Assembly: GCA_012729765.1 (NCBI GenBank)
Contig: JAAYCM010000025.1
Coordinates: 81,170 to 145,169, forward strand
Length of the DNA stretch: 64,000 bases
Direction: 5' to 3'
Origin: Chloroflexota bacterium
GTDB lineage: Bacteria > Chloroflexota > Anaerolineae > Aggregatilineales > Aggregatilineaceae
Below, piece by piece: positions 57,085-64,000 of this stretch; the first letter of the stretch is position 1; each line of letters opens with the position of its first letter. The position numbers and the translations under genes were made by a program. The notes under the pieces are model-generated. The model saw only the letters and a list, made by a program, of their open reading frames with translations, made no database searches and had not been told where the DNA came from.

Positions 57085-57633
57085 CTAATTCTCGCGGAAC
57101 GGCATGCCCAGCAGACGCAGCAGCCGCCGTCCCTCTTCGTCGGTGTTCGCGGTGGTGACGATCGTGATCTCCATCCCGCGCACCTTGTCGATCTTGTCGT
57201 ACTCGATCTCTGGGAAGTAGAGCTGTTCCCGCAGGCCGAGCGTATAGTTGCCGCGCCCATCGAACGAGTCCGGGTTGACGCCGCTGAAGTCACGCGTGCG
57301 GGGCAGGGCGACATTGATCAGACGGTCCAGCATTGCCCACATCCGCTCGCCGCGCAGATCGACCTTGACGCCGATCGAGCGGCCTTCGCGCAGTTTGAAG
57401 GCGGCGATGCTCTTGCGCGCCTTGGTGATCACGGGTTGCTGGCCGGTGATCTTGCGCATATCCTCGACCGCCGCATCGAGCGCCTTGGCATTGTCCAGCG
57501 CCTCGCCGACGCCAATATTGACGACGACTTTCTTGACGCGCGGAATCTGCATCTCGCTGCTATAGCCGAACTCTTCCATCAGGGCCGGCGCTACCTCGTT
57601 GCGGTAGCGTTCCAGCAGTTGATTGTTTGCCAT
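57085..57633 (-). CDS. rplE: 50S ribosomal protein L5
   Basis: 182 aa. [20 protein letters not shown] and [20 protein letters not shown] near 130 are the family signatures; the end has [20 protein letters not shown]. It binds 5S rRNA and the P-site tRNA. Confidence 0.97.
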   Translation of the reverse strand: MANNQLLERYRNEVAPALMEEFGYSSEMQIPRVKKVVVNIGVGEALDNAKALDAAVEDMRKITGQQPVITKARKSIAAFKLREGRSIGVKVDLRGERMWAMLDRLINVALPRTRDFSGVNPDSFDGRGNYTLGLREQLYFPEIEYDKIDKVRGMEITIVTTANTDEEGRRLLRLLGMPFREN

Positions 57634-57661
57634 CTGTCCTCAACCTCACTCGCGAAGCCGG

Positions 57662-57985
57662 CTAGTCGAGATCGCGGTTGCACTTGCGGCAGACGCGGAC
57701 CTTGACACCGTCTTCATTCACCCGATACCCGACGCGGGTCGGGGCATCGCACTCCGGGCAGACGATCATCACGTTCGACAGATGGATCGGCGCTTCGAAC
57801 TCGATGATGCCCGGCTGAATCTGACCACGACCAGCCTGGACCGGGCGCTGGTGCTTGCGCGCAATATTAACGCGCTCGACCACAACCCGCTCTTCTTTGG
57901 GGAGCACCCGCAGCACCTCGCCGCGCGCACCCTTATTCTTGCCGGCGATCACCTGAACCGTGTCGCCCTTCTTGATCCGTTGCAT
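57662..57985 (-). CDS. rplX: 50S ribosomal protein L24
   Basis: 107 aa. KOW motif near 4-30 (KKGDTVQVIAGKNKGARGEV), then HQRPVQAGRGQIQPGIIEFE, and a C-terminal zinc-like segment MIVCPECDAPTRVGYRV with VRVCRKC giving two CxxC pairs. It starts 50S assembly. Confidence 0.96.
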   Translation of the reverse strand: MQRIKKGDTVQVIAGKNKGARGEVLRVLPKEERVVVERVNIARKHQRPVQAGRGQIQPGIIEFEAPIHLSNVMIVCPECDAPTRVGYRVNEDGVKVRVCRKCNRDLD

Positions 57986-58017
57986 CGTTCCTACTCCACT
58001 CTCGGCCTGAGCCGGCG

Positions 58018-58389
58018 CTAGAGCGTTTCCGGCGCCAGGGAGACGATCTTCATGAAGCCTTTTTCGCGCAGCTCGCGCGCCACCGGGCCGAAGATACGCG
58101 TCCCGCGCGGGTCTTTCGACTCGCCCTGCAGAATCACCGCCGCGTTGTCGTCGAACTTGATGTACGACCCGTCATCCCGGCGATATTCCTTGGCGATACG
58201 CACGATCACCGCCCGTACCACATCACTCTTCTTAACCGAGCCTTGCGGCGTGGCCGACTTCACCGTCGCCACGACGATGTCGCCAATGGTGGCGTTGCGG
58301 CGGGTCGAGCCGCCCGTGATATGCATCACCAGCAATTCACGTGCGCCGGTATTATCGGCTACGGTCAAACGCGATTCGTGTTGGATCAT
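58018..58389 (-). CDS. rplN: 50S ribosomal protein L14
   Basis: 123 aa. [20 protein letters not shown] and [31 protein letters not shown] (read as [20 protein letters not shown]) are the family sequence. Interface protein between the 30S and 50S subunits. Confidence 0.97.
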   Translation of the reverse strand: MIQHESRLTVADNTGARELLVMHITGGSTRRNATIGDIVVATVKSATPQGSVKKSDVVRAVIVRIAKEYRRDDGSYIKFDDNAAVILQGESKDPRGTRIFGPVARELREKGFMKIVSLAPETL

Positions 58390-58417
58390 CTTTACCTCGC
58401 CTTATGGCCCGCAGCGG

Positions 58418-58678
58418 CTACGCCTCGAATTCGGGCGTCTCCAAAACCGACTCTACCGCCCAGCACTTGTTCTTGCTGATCGGACGGCTTTCAACGATCT
58501 GGACCAGCGCGCCGACGGGAATCGCGTTGCTCTCGTCGTGGGCCATATACTTGGCCGTAGTCCGGATCACTTTCTTATACAGGGGGTGGCGCTTGGTGGT
58601 ATCGACCGCCACCACGACGGTTTTGTCCATGCTGTTACGAATAACGCGGCCCACCAGCCGACGACGCTTATTCGGCAT
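58418..58678 (-). CDS. rpsQ: 30S ribosomal protein S17
   Basis: 86 aa OB fold. [20 protein letters not shown] opens it, with [20 protein letters not shown] near the end. It overlaps the rpmC stop by 11 bases. Confidence 0.96.
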   Translation of the reverse strand: MPNKRRRLVGRVIRNSMDKTVVVAVDTTKRHPLYKKVIRTTAKYMAHDESNAIPVGALVQIVESRPISKNKCWAVESVLETPEFEA

Positions 58679-58901
58679 TGCTGTCCTCCTGCTGAACTAC
58701 CTGAGCAGCCAGCTCGCGCTCGCGCAGAATCGTCAGATAGCGAGCGATGTTCTTCTTCAGAACCCGAATCCGGGTGTAGTCTTCAAGCTGGCCGGACTCC
58801 CACTGGAAGCGCAGATTGAACAGCTCGGCCTTGGCCTCGTCGATCGCGGTATGGATCTCGCCATCCGTCATACGGCGGAGTTCGCTCGGATTGCTGGCCA
58901 T
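58668..58901 (-). CDS. rpmC: 50S ribosomal protein L29
   Basis: 77 aa two-helix protein: [40 protein letters not shown] and [16 protein letters not shown]. It lines the nascent-chain exit next to L23. ATG two bases after the rplP stop. Confidence 0.96.
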   Translation of the reverse strand: MASNPSELRRMTDGEIHTAIDEAKAELFNLRFQWESGQLEDYTRIRVLKKNIARYLTILRERELAAQVVQQEDSNAE

Positions 58902-58902
58902 G

Positions 58903-59337
58903 CTACTGCACCTCCTCGCCGGAGATGGGATCGGCGCGCTTCACAAACTTGGCATTGATCGGCAGCTTGAAGGCGGCCAGGCGCATCGCTTCGCGCGCGA
59001 TTTCCTCTTCAATGCCCGACAGCTCGAACAACACATGACCAGGGCGCACGACCGCGACATAGTGGTCCACCGACCCCTTACCCTTACCCATGCGGCTCTC
59101 AGCCGAGCGCTTGGTGACAGGCTTGTCGGGGAAGACGCGGATCCAGACCCGGCCACGACGCTTAATGTAGCGCATGATTGCGCGACGGGCAGATTCGATC
59201 TGGCGGCTGGTAATCCAGGCCGGTTCCATCGCCTGCAGTCCGTAATCACCGAACTGCACGACGTTCCCGCGCTGGGCCTTACCACGCATACGCCCGCGAA
59301 ACTGCTTGCGGTACTTAACCCGCTTTGGCATCAACAT
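58903..59337 (-). CDS. rplP: 50S ribosomal protein L16
   Basis: 144 aa. ATG 59337 follows AGGAG by 10 bases; the more common MPKR start at 59331 would be 16 bases away. [38 protein letters not shown] and SMGKGKG-type [16 protein letters not shown] complete the fold. It is near the peptidyl-transferase centre and A-site tRNA. Confidence 0.97.
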   Translation of the reverse strand: MLMPKRVKYRKQFRGRMRGKAQRGNVVQFGDYGLQAMEPAWITSRQIESARRAIMRYIKRRGRVWIRVFPDKPVTKRSAESRMGKGKGSVDHYVAVVRPGHVLFELSGIEEEIAREAMRLAAFKLPINAKFVKRADPISGEEVQ

Positions 59338-59417
59338 AGGTCGTTAACTCCTCAAAGTCAGGCTCTCAGGCCCGGACGGTGTCCGGCCCTGGCCGGGATT
59401 ATCCGGCGGGAGCCTGC

Positions 59418-60092
59418 TTATTGACTCACGTACACGTCGCTCGGCTCGGCCTGTCGGGGTTCATCCTCCATGACCTCGCCCTTGTAAACCCACACCTTGA
59501 CGCCGATCCGACCAAAGGTGGTCAGCGCCTCGGCGGTGCCATAGTCGATGTAAGACCGCAGGGTATTGCGCGGCACCTGGCCTTCCATCTGCCACTCGCG
59601 GCGGGCCATTTCGGCCCCGGCCAGACGACCACTCACCTGAATCTTGATGCCCTTCGCGCCCTGGCGCATGGCCTGGCCGATCGCGCGCTTCATGGCGCGG
59701 CTGTGGCCGATCCGGCGCTCGAGCTGGCTGGCGATGTTGAGTGCCACCAGGCGGGCATTCAGGTCGGGCTTATCGACTTCCTCGACTTCAACTTTCACCT
59801 TCTTGCCGGTGACTTTCTCGAGGCCCTGGCGCAGCTTCTTGACGCTTTCGCCCTTGCGCCCGATCACGATCCCCGGTTTGGCCGTGAAGAGCGTCACCTG
59901 AACCTGGTTCGGGAAGCGCTCGATCTCGACGCCCGCGATCCCGGCCCGTTCCGCTTCGGCTTCGACAAAGCGGCGAATCTTGAAGTCTTCCTGCAGCAGC
60001 TCGCGATAGCGATCGCCTTCGGCAAACCAGCGCGCCGACCAGTCACGATTAATCTTGAGCCGGAAACCGACGGGGTGTACTTTACGTCCCAT
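59418..60092 (-). CDS. rpsC: 30S ribosomal protein S3
   Basis: 224 aa. [20 protein letters not shown] opens it; the KH domain has [20 protein letters not shown] near 70, and the C-terminal domain has [26 protein letters not shown] (read as [18 protein letters not shown]) and [20 protein letters not shown]. It helps open mRNA structure at the entry. Confidence 0.98.
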   Translation of the reverse strand: MGRKVHPVGFRLKINRDWSARWFAEGDRYRELLQEDFKIRRFVEAEAERAGIAGVEIERFPNQVQVTLFTAKPGIVIGRKGESVKKLRQGLEKVTGKKVKVEVEEVDKPDLNARLVALNIASQLERRIGHSRAMKRAIGQAMRQGAKGIKIQVSGRLAGAEMARREWQMEGQVPRNTLRSYIDYGTAEALTTFGRIGVKVWVYKGEVMEDEPRQAEPSDVYVSQ

Positions 60093-60098
60093 CTACAC

Positions 60099-60440
60099 CT
60101 ACTCCTGTTCTCGTTCCGACAGCACCAGCGTGAGATGCGTGGAGCGCTTGGTACGCGGCTTGTAGCGCCCGCGCGCCCCGGCCTTCACCCGGCGCATGCT
60201 CGGACCCTCGTCCGCCAGAAGCTGCGAGATATACAGGTCCTGACGGTTGAGTTCAAAGTTCATTTCTGCGTTGGCAACTGCCGAAGTCACCAGCTTGTGC
60301 ACGAATTCGGCGCCTTTGTGCGGCATAAACTGCAGCACGGTCAGGGCCTGGTCGGCATCCATGCCCCGCACCTGATCGCACACCAGGCGCATTTTTTGCG
60401 CCGAAATGGGCAGATAGCGGGAAACAGCGCGAACATCCAT
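60099..60440 (-). CDS. rplV: 50S ribosomal protein L22
   Basis: 113 aa. VRAVSRYLPISAQKMRLVCD and MPHKGAEFVHKLVTSAVANA lead to the extended loop (RVKAGARGRYKPRTKRSTHL) that narrows the exit tunnel, where macrolides bind. Confidence 0.97.
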   Translation of the reverse strand: MDVRAVSRYLPISAQKMRLVCDQVRGMDADQALTVLQFMPHKGAEFVHKLVTSAVANAEMNFELNRQDLYISQLLADEGPSMRRVKAGARGRYKPRTKRSTHLTLVLSEREQE

Positions 60441-60469
60441 AGCGTTAATTCCTTATCCCTGTGCGGGCC

Positions 60470-60742
60470 TTACCGCTTCTTCTTTTCCGCGGTGTGGCCC
60501 CGGTAGGTACGGGTCGGGGCAAACTCGCCGAGCTTGTGGCCCACCATGTTCTCGGTGACATAGATCGGCACGTGACGGCGACCGTCATGCACTGCGACCG
60601 TGAACCCCACCATCTGCGGGAAGATTGTCGAAGCACGGCTCCACGTACGGATCACCTTTTTGTCGCCGCGCTCACGCATCTGTTCGATTTTGCGCAGCAG
60701 CTTGGCGTCTACGTAAGGCCCCTTCTTGAGCGAACGCGACAT
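60470..60742 (-). CDS. rpsS: 30S ribosomal protein S19
   Basis: 90 aa. [20 protein letters not shown] opens it, with [20 protein letters not shown] and [16 protein letters not shown] as the 16S binding region. Confidence 0.97.
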   Translation of the reverse strand: MSRSLKKGPYVDAKLLRKIEQMRERGDKKVIRTWSRASTIFPQMVGFTVAVHDGRRHVPIYVTENMVGHKLGEFAPTRTYRGHTAEKKKR

Positions 60743-60761
60743 CCTAACCTCCGATTACTTT

Positions 60762-61595
60762 CTACCGGCGCTTGCCACGCCGGCGCACAATATACTGATC
60801 CGTGCGCTTGTTGCGACGTGTTTTCTTGCCCATCGCCGGCTTACCCCAGGGGGTCTTTGGCCCAGGCATACCGATCGGCGAGCGGCCTTCACCCCCACCG
60901 TGCGGGTGGCTGTTGGGGTCCATCGCCGTACCACGCACCGTCGGACGCCAGCCGAGCCAACGCTTGCGACCGGCCTTCCCCAGCTTGACATTGCCATGAT
61001 CGGTGTTACCGACCTGGCCGAGCGTCGCCATGCAGTTTTCGTGCACGCGGCGCACTTCGCCGCTGGGCAGACGCACCTGGGCGTAGGTGCCTTCTTTCGC
61101 CAGCAGTTGGGCCGAGACACCCGCCGCGCGGGCCAACTGGCCGCCGCGACCCGGCTGAAGCTCGACATTGTGGATCAGCGAGCCAACCGGGATCGACCGG
61201 ATCGGCAGGGTGTTGCCCACCCGAATATCGGCACTATCGCCGCTGACAATGGTATCGCCCACGCGCAGGCCCAGCGGCGCGATGATGTAGCGCTTCTCGC
61301 CGTCGGGATAGATCACCAGCGCGATACGGGCCGAGCGGTTGGGATCGTACTCAATCGAGTCGATTCGCCCAGGGATATCACGCTTGTCGCGCCGGAAGTC
61401 GATCACGCGGTAGAGCCGCTTGTGACCGCCGCCGCGATGGCGAACGGTGATCCTGCCGGCGTTGTTGCGGCCACCGCGCTTGCGCAGATCGCGCAGCAGT
61501 GAACGCTCCGGCGTGGCGCGGGTGATATCCTCGAAACTGCTGCCCGTCATATCCCGGCGACCGGGTGATGTGGGCTTGTACTTCTTGATAGGCAT
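60762..61595 (-). CDS. rplB: 50S ribosomal protein L2
   Basis: 277 aa from ATG 61595 (GAGG nine bases before; an in-frame codon at 61610 is discarded). [20 protein letters not shown] opens the protein; the catalytic-centre loop is [20 protein letters not shown] followed by [20 protein letters not shown] near 218-240 with the conserved His. It is essential for subunit joining and peptide bond formation. Confidence 0.98.
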   Translation of the reverse strand: MPIKKYKPTSPGRRDMTGSSFEDITRATPERSLLRDLRKRGGRNNAGRITVRHRGGGHKRLYRVIDFRRDKRDIPGRIDSIEYDPNRSARIALVIYPDGEKRYIIAPLGLRVGDTIVSGDSADIRVGNTLPIRSIPVGSLIHNVELQPGRGGQLARAAGVSAQLLAKEGTYAQVRLPSGEVRRVHENCMATLGQVGNTDHGNVKLGKAGRKRWLGWRPTVRGTAMDPNSHPHGGGEGRSPIGMPGPKTPWGKPAMGKKTRRNKRTDQYIVRRRGKRR

Positions 61596-61676
61596 GCTCT
61601 CTAACCTCAATCTCTTGGGCAGCGGGGGTCATTAGCCCCGTGAGGTGCGGATATCTGACCGCGCCGCCGCCGTATA

Positions 61677-61976
61677 CTAGACGTTAAACAGCCCGATTTC
61701 CTGGCCGGGAGCCACCGCGACGACGGCTTTTTTCCAGGACTTGGAACGGATGTAGAACTTGCGACCGCGCCGCCCGCGCTTGGCAGGCATCACCATCGTA
61801 TTGACTTTCAGCACGTCCACATCGAAGATGCGCTCCACCGCTTCCTTGATCTGAATCTTGTTGGCGCGCGGATCGACTTCGAAGACGTAGTGCCGCAGGT
61901 CTTCGGCCATCCCGTGTGATTTTTCGGTAATCACTGGGCGGCGGATCACATCGTACAGGTGCAGTCCCTTGGTCAC
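61677..61976 (-). CDS. rplW: 50S ribosomal protein L23
   Basis: 99 aa. YDVIRRPVITEKSHGMAED is the family start, and VDPRANKIQIKEAVERIFDV plus the basic RGRRGRKFYIRSKSWKKAVV loop follow. It docks trigger factor and SRP at the exit site. Confidence 0.96.
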   Translation of the reverse strand: MTKGLHLYDVIRRPVITEKSHGMAEDLRHYVFEVDPRANKIQIKEAVERIFDVDVLKVNTMVMPAKRGRRGRKFYIRSKSWKKAVVAVAPGQEIGLFNV

Positions 61977-61987
61977 GTCTCAGCTCC

Positions 61988-62632
61988 TTATTCGACTTCG
62001 GCCTCGGACGCCGTGCCCAAGAAGCTCTGGATCACGTCTAAAGCGGCCTGCGGGATGATCACGCGATCGTATGAGAGCAGATCGCGCACGTTCAGGTAGG
62101 TGGCGCGCAGCGCCTGTGCCCGGTCCAGGTTGCGGATGCTCTTCTCGACCACGTCGCTGCCTTCGGCCACCAGCACCAGCACGCTGTCATCGCCCACCAA
62201 CTGCTGAAGCACGGCACGCATGGCGCTGGTCTTCGGCGCGTCGAGCGTCAGCTCGTCCACAACGATGATCTGGCCTTCGGCAGCCAGGGCCGAAAGCGCG
62301 GCGCGCAGGGCCTGACGGCGCATCTTGCGCGGCATCTTCTTGCTGTAATCGCGCGGCTTAGGGCCGTGCGCCACACCGCCGCCGACGAAGATCGGGGCCG
62401 AGCGAGCGCCATGACGGGCGCGCCCGGTGCCCTTCTGACGGTACCACTTGGCGGTGGTCCGGTTGACCTCGCTGCGGGTCTTGGTCTTGTGCGTGCCCAG
62501 GCGCGCGTTGGCCATCTGGCGCACATACGCCTGATGCATCAAGCCGGTATTGACCTCAACCTCAAAGATTTCAGGCGCCAGCTCGATCGTGCCAACCTGC
62601 TCACCGGACATATTACGAACAGGTACTTCCAT
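61988..62632 (-). CDS. rplD: 50S ribosomal protein L4
   Basis: 214 aa. NTGLMHQAYVRQMANARLGT and WYRQKGTGRARHGARSAPIF (the tunnel loop) precede the globular part with DELTLDAPKTSAM and LLSYDRVIIPQAALD. In other bacteria L4 also represses the S10 operon. Confidence 0.97.
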   Translation of the reverse strand: MEVPVRNMSGEQVGTIELAPEIFEVEVNTGLMHQAYVRQMANARLGTHKTKTRSEVNRTTAKWYRQKGTGRARHGARSAPIFVGGGVAHGPKPRDYSKKMPRKMRRQALRAALSALAAEGQIIVVDELTLDAPKTSAMRAVLQQLVGDDSVLVLVAEGSDVVEKSIRNLDRAQALRATYLNVRDLLSYDRVIIPQAALDVIQSFLGTASEAEVE

Positions 62633-62663
62633 CTTTCACGACTCCTCTGATGCGGACTCTCGC

Positions 62664-63317
62664 CTAGCGGCGGCCCTTACGTGACTGCTTGACCAGGAGA
62701 ACTCCGCCGCGAGCGCCGGGAACGGACCCACGCACGGCGAGCAGATTCTTTTCCGCATCTACCACGACGACTTCGAGATTTTGAACGGTGACTCGATCAC
62801 CACCCATGCGCCCGGCCATCCGCGTACCCTTCATGACGCGGCCCGGCGTGCTCGTCGCGCCGATCGAGCCGGGCGCGCGCTCACGGTCGGACTGGCCGTG
62901 TGTCTTGGGCTGGCGGTTGAAGCCGTGCCGCTTGACCGTACCGGCAAAGCCGCGCCCCTTCGAGGTGCCGACCACGTCCACGCGGTCGCCTGTTTCGAAG
63001 ATGTCGGCACGCAGCACCTGGCCTTCCTCGACATCCAGCTCTCTGACGCGGAATTCGCGCAGATAGCGGAGATCGGGCAGGTCCATGCCGCCGCGTTTGA
63101 GGTGGCCGCGCTTGGGCTTGGTCAGCCGCGAATCACCGTTCCGCTTGGGCGGCAGCTCCTCGAAGCCAAGCTGAACAGCCTTGTATCCATCTTTTTCCTC
63201 AGAGCGAATCTGAGTCACATAGCATGGCCCGGCCTGGATGACGGTCACCGGAACTACCTGCCCATCTTCACCGAAGACCTGGGTCATGCCGACTTTTTTG
63301 CCAATGATACCCTTCAT
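62664..63317 (-). CDS. rplC: 50S ribosomal protein L3
   Basis: 217 aa from ATG 63317 (GGAGG just upstream; an in-frame codon at 63341 is skipped). [20 protein letters not shown], then the loop [20 protein letters not shown] near 125-145 and [20 protein letters not shown]. It initiates 50S assembly and reaches the peptidyl-transferase centre. Confidence 0.97.
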   Translation of the reverse strand: MKGIIGKKVGMTQVFGEDGQVVPVTVIQAGPCYVTQIRSEEKDGYKAVQLGFEELPPKRNGDSRLTKPKRGHLKRGGMDLPDLRYLREFRVRELDVEEGQVLRADIFETGDRVDVVGTSKGRGFAGTVKRHGFNRQPKTHGQSDRERAPGSIGATSTPGRVMKGTRMAGRMGGDRVTVQNLEVVVVDAEKNLLAVRGSVPGARGGVLLVKQSRKGRR

Positions 63318-63481
63318 ACTGCCTCCAAGGGACTGTGACAAGCGCGCGAGTCACCTCGCAGCGCTCCACGCATCATCCCTGCTTCGCTCTAGTGTCGTTA
63401 TAACGTTCGGTTTGCCGCGCCCAACCCCCGGTTGCCGCACTGCCGCAGCAGCCCGCGAAACCGCCGGTTGGGTGGCAGGTA
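63318..63481 (-). promoter_or_regulatory. 164-base leader between rpsJ and rplC
   Basis: Contains a long stem CCCAACC / GGTTGGG enclosing CTGC/GCAG, then TTGGGC (63419-63424), a 16-base spacer and TATAAC (63397-63402). The rplC-side genes may have their own promoter and a structured leader. Confidence 0.45.
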
Positions 63482-63790
63482 TTAGATCTTGATTTCGATA
63501 TCGACGCCCGCCGGCAGGTTCAGCCGCATCAGCGAGTCGAGTGTCTTGCTGTCCGGTTCCAGCACGTCGATCAGGCGCTTGTGCGTGCGAATCTCGAAGT
63601 GCTCCTGCGAGTCCTTATCGATGAACGGCGAGCGCCGCACGGTAAACCGCTCGATACGGGTAGGCAGCGGCACCGGACCGACCACGCGGGCGCCAGAGCG
63701 CTCAGCCGTCTCTACAATACGCTGGGCCGACTGGTCCAGCACGCGATGATCATACGCCTTGAGCCGGATACGGATCTTTTGCTTGGCCAT
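63482..63790 (-). CDS. rpsJ: 30S ribosomal protein S10
   Basis: 102 aa. [20 protein letters not shown] and [20 protein letters not shown] are standard, ending [20 protein letters not shown]10 also takes part in NusB/NusG antitermination. Lies 83 bases after the tuf stop. Confidence 0.97.
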   Translation of the reverse strand: MAKQKIRIRLKAYDHRVLDQSAQRIVETAERSGARVVGPVPLPTRIERFTVRRSPFIDKDSQEHFEIRTHKRLIDVLEPDSKTLDSLMRLNLPAGVDIEIKI

Positions 63791-63873
63791 ATAGGTTCCT
63801 CAGACTGCAAAATCTGTGAAGGCGCTCTGGTGGGCTGAGCGATATTCTGCCCAGCCCACCAGTTTCCTTCTCA

Positions 63874-64000
63874 TTATTCCAGGATTTCGGTGATAACACC
63901 GGCGCCGACGGTGAGGCCGCCTTCGCGGATGGCGAACTTGGAGCCGCGCTCGAGGGCCACCGGGATGATCAGCTCGACCATCAGGTTGACGCTGTCGCCG
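63874..64000 (-). CDS. tuf: elongation factor Tu, C-terminal end
   Basis: Only the last 41 residues lie in the window: [19 protein letters not shown], then [20 protein letters not shown] and LE before the TAA stop. This is the domain III end. The start lies beyond the window; the order tuf-rpsJ is the common str-S10 junction. Confidence 0.95.
   Translation of the reverse strand, partial: GDSVNLMVELIIPVALERGSKFAIREGGLTVGAGVITEILE

Overview
The window is high-GC bacterial chromosome with short intergenic gaps, many GTG/TTG starts and frequent ATGA-type stop/start overlaps. Gene content suggests a member of Chloroflexota, most likely an Anaerolineae-type lineage. The reasons are an ABC-2 permease fused to a SpoIIM-like domain, MazG carrying what looks like a leftover methylase tail, Thr/Pro-rich secreted proteins and lipoproteins, a roadblock/receiver/GAF signalling cluster, Cys4 and zinc-type ribosomal proteins, and a PHP-Schlafen fusion. 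This assignment is inference; no 16S rRNA is present.

Layout. 1-6 kb: a sugar-isomerase-like gene running off the edge, an SGNH hydrolase, a membrane metallopeptidase-like protein overlapping an EEP-family hydrolase, a nucleotide-sugar epimerase, an AIM24-type protein and a small orphan gene behind a promoter with an inverted repeat. 6-10.3 kb (minus): recA, then a 620-base structured non-coding spacer, then recX and rny, followed by a divergent tRNA-Gln(UUG). 10.4-15.3 kb (plus): a signalling cluster with a roadblock protein, a receiver plus degenerate GGDEF protein, a receiver with Asn in place of the phospho-Asp plus GAF, and a REC-GAF-PAS histidine kinase. 15.3-20.3 kb: an orphan sugar-type binding protein, a small orphan gene, a HAD-like protein, a secreted repeat-tailed protein and a DedA protein.

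20.3-29.8 kb (minus) is a complete histidine operon: hisG-D-C-B, an ADP-ribosylglycohydrolase-type gene, a dual-specificity phosphatase-type gene, hisH-A, a small membrane protein, an APRT-like gene, hisF-I-E. It is preceded by a leader: a TTGACA-17-TATACT promoter, a 25-residue leader peptide with six His codons in eight positions, and a 12-bp terminator hairpin. The predicted transcription start falls on the leader ATG, so the leader peptide may be translated without a 5' UTR. No standard histidinol-phosphatase is seen in the operon, and the phosphatase-type gene is a candidate replacement.

29.9-45.5 kb is mixed housekeeping: isoaspartyl peptidase/asparaginase, a lipoprotein, a GT39-like membrane protein, a G/C-rich dispersed repeat, a PHP-AlbA_2 fusion, a single-domain response regulator, hsp20-lon behind one promoter, a cyclic-nucleotide-binding protein, an MBL hydrolase, an ABC exporter, lgt with a CDP-alcohol phosphotransferase, and tRNA-Pro(CGG). 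45.5-64 kb (minus) carries mazG and the S10-spc-alpha ribosomal cluster: the tuf end, rpsJ, rplC-D-W-B, rpsS, rplV, rpsC, rplP, rpmC, rpsQ, rplN-X-E, rpsN, rpsH, rplF-R, rpsE, rpmD, rplO, secY, map, rpsM-K-D, rpoA, rplQ, truA, rplM, rpsI. The usual adk, infA and rpmJ are absent from their expected places.

All functions are from motif recognition by eye; promoters, terminators and RNA structures were found by reading and have not been computed.
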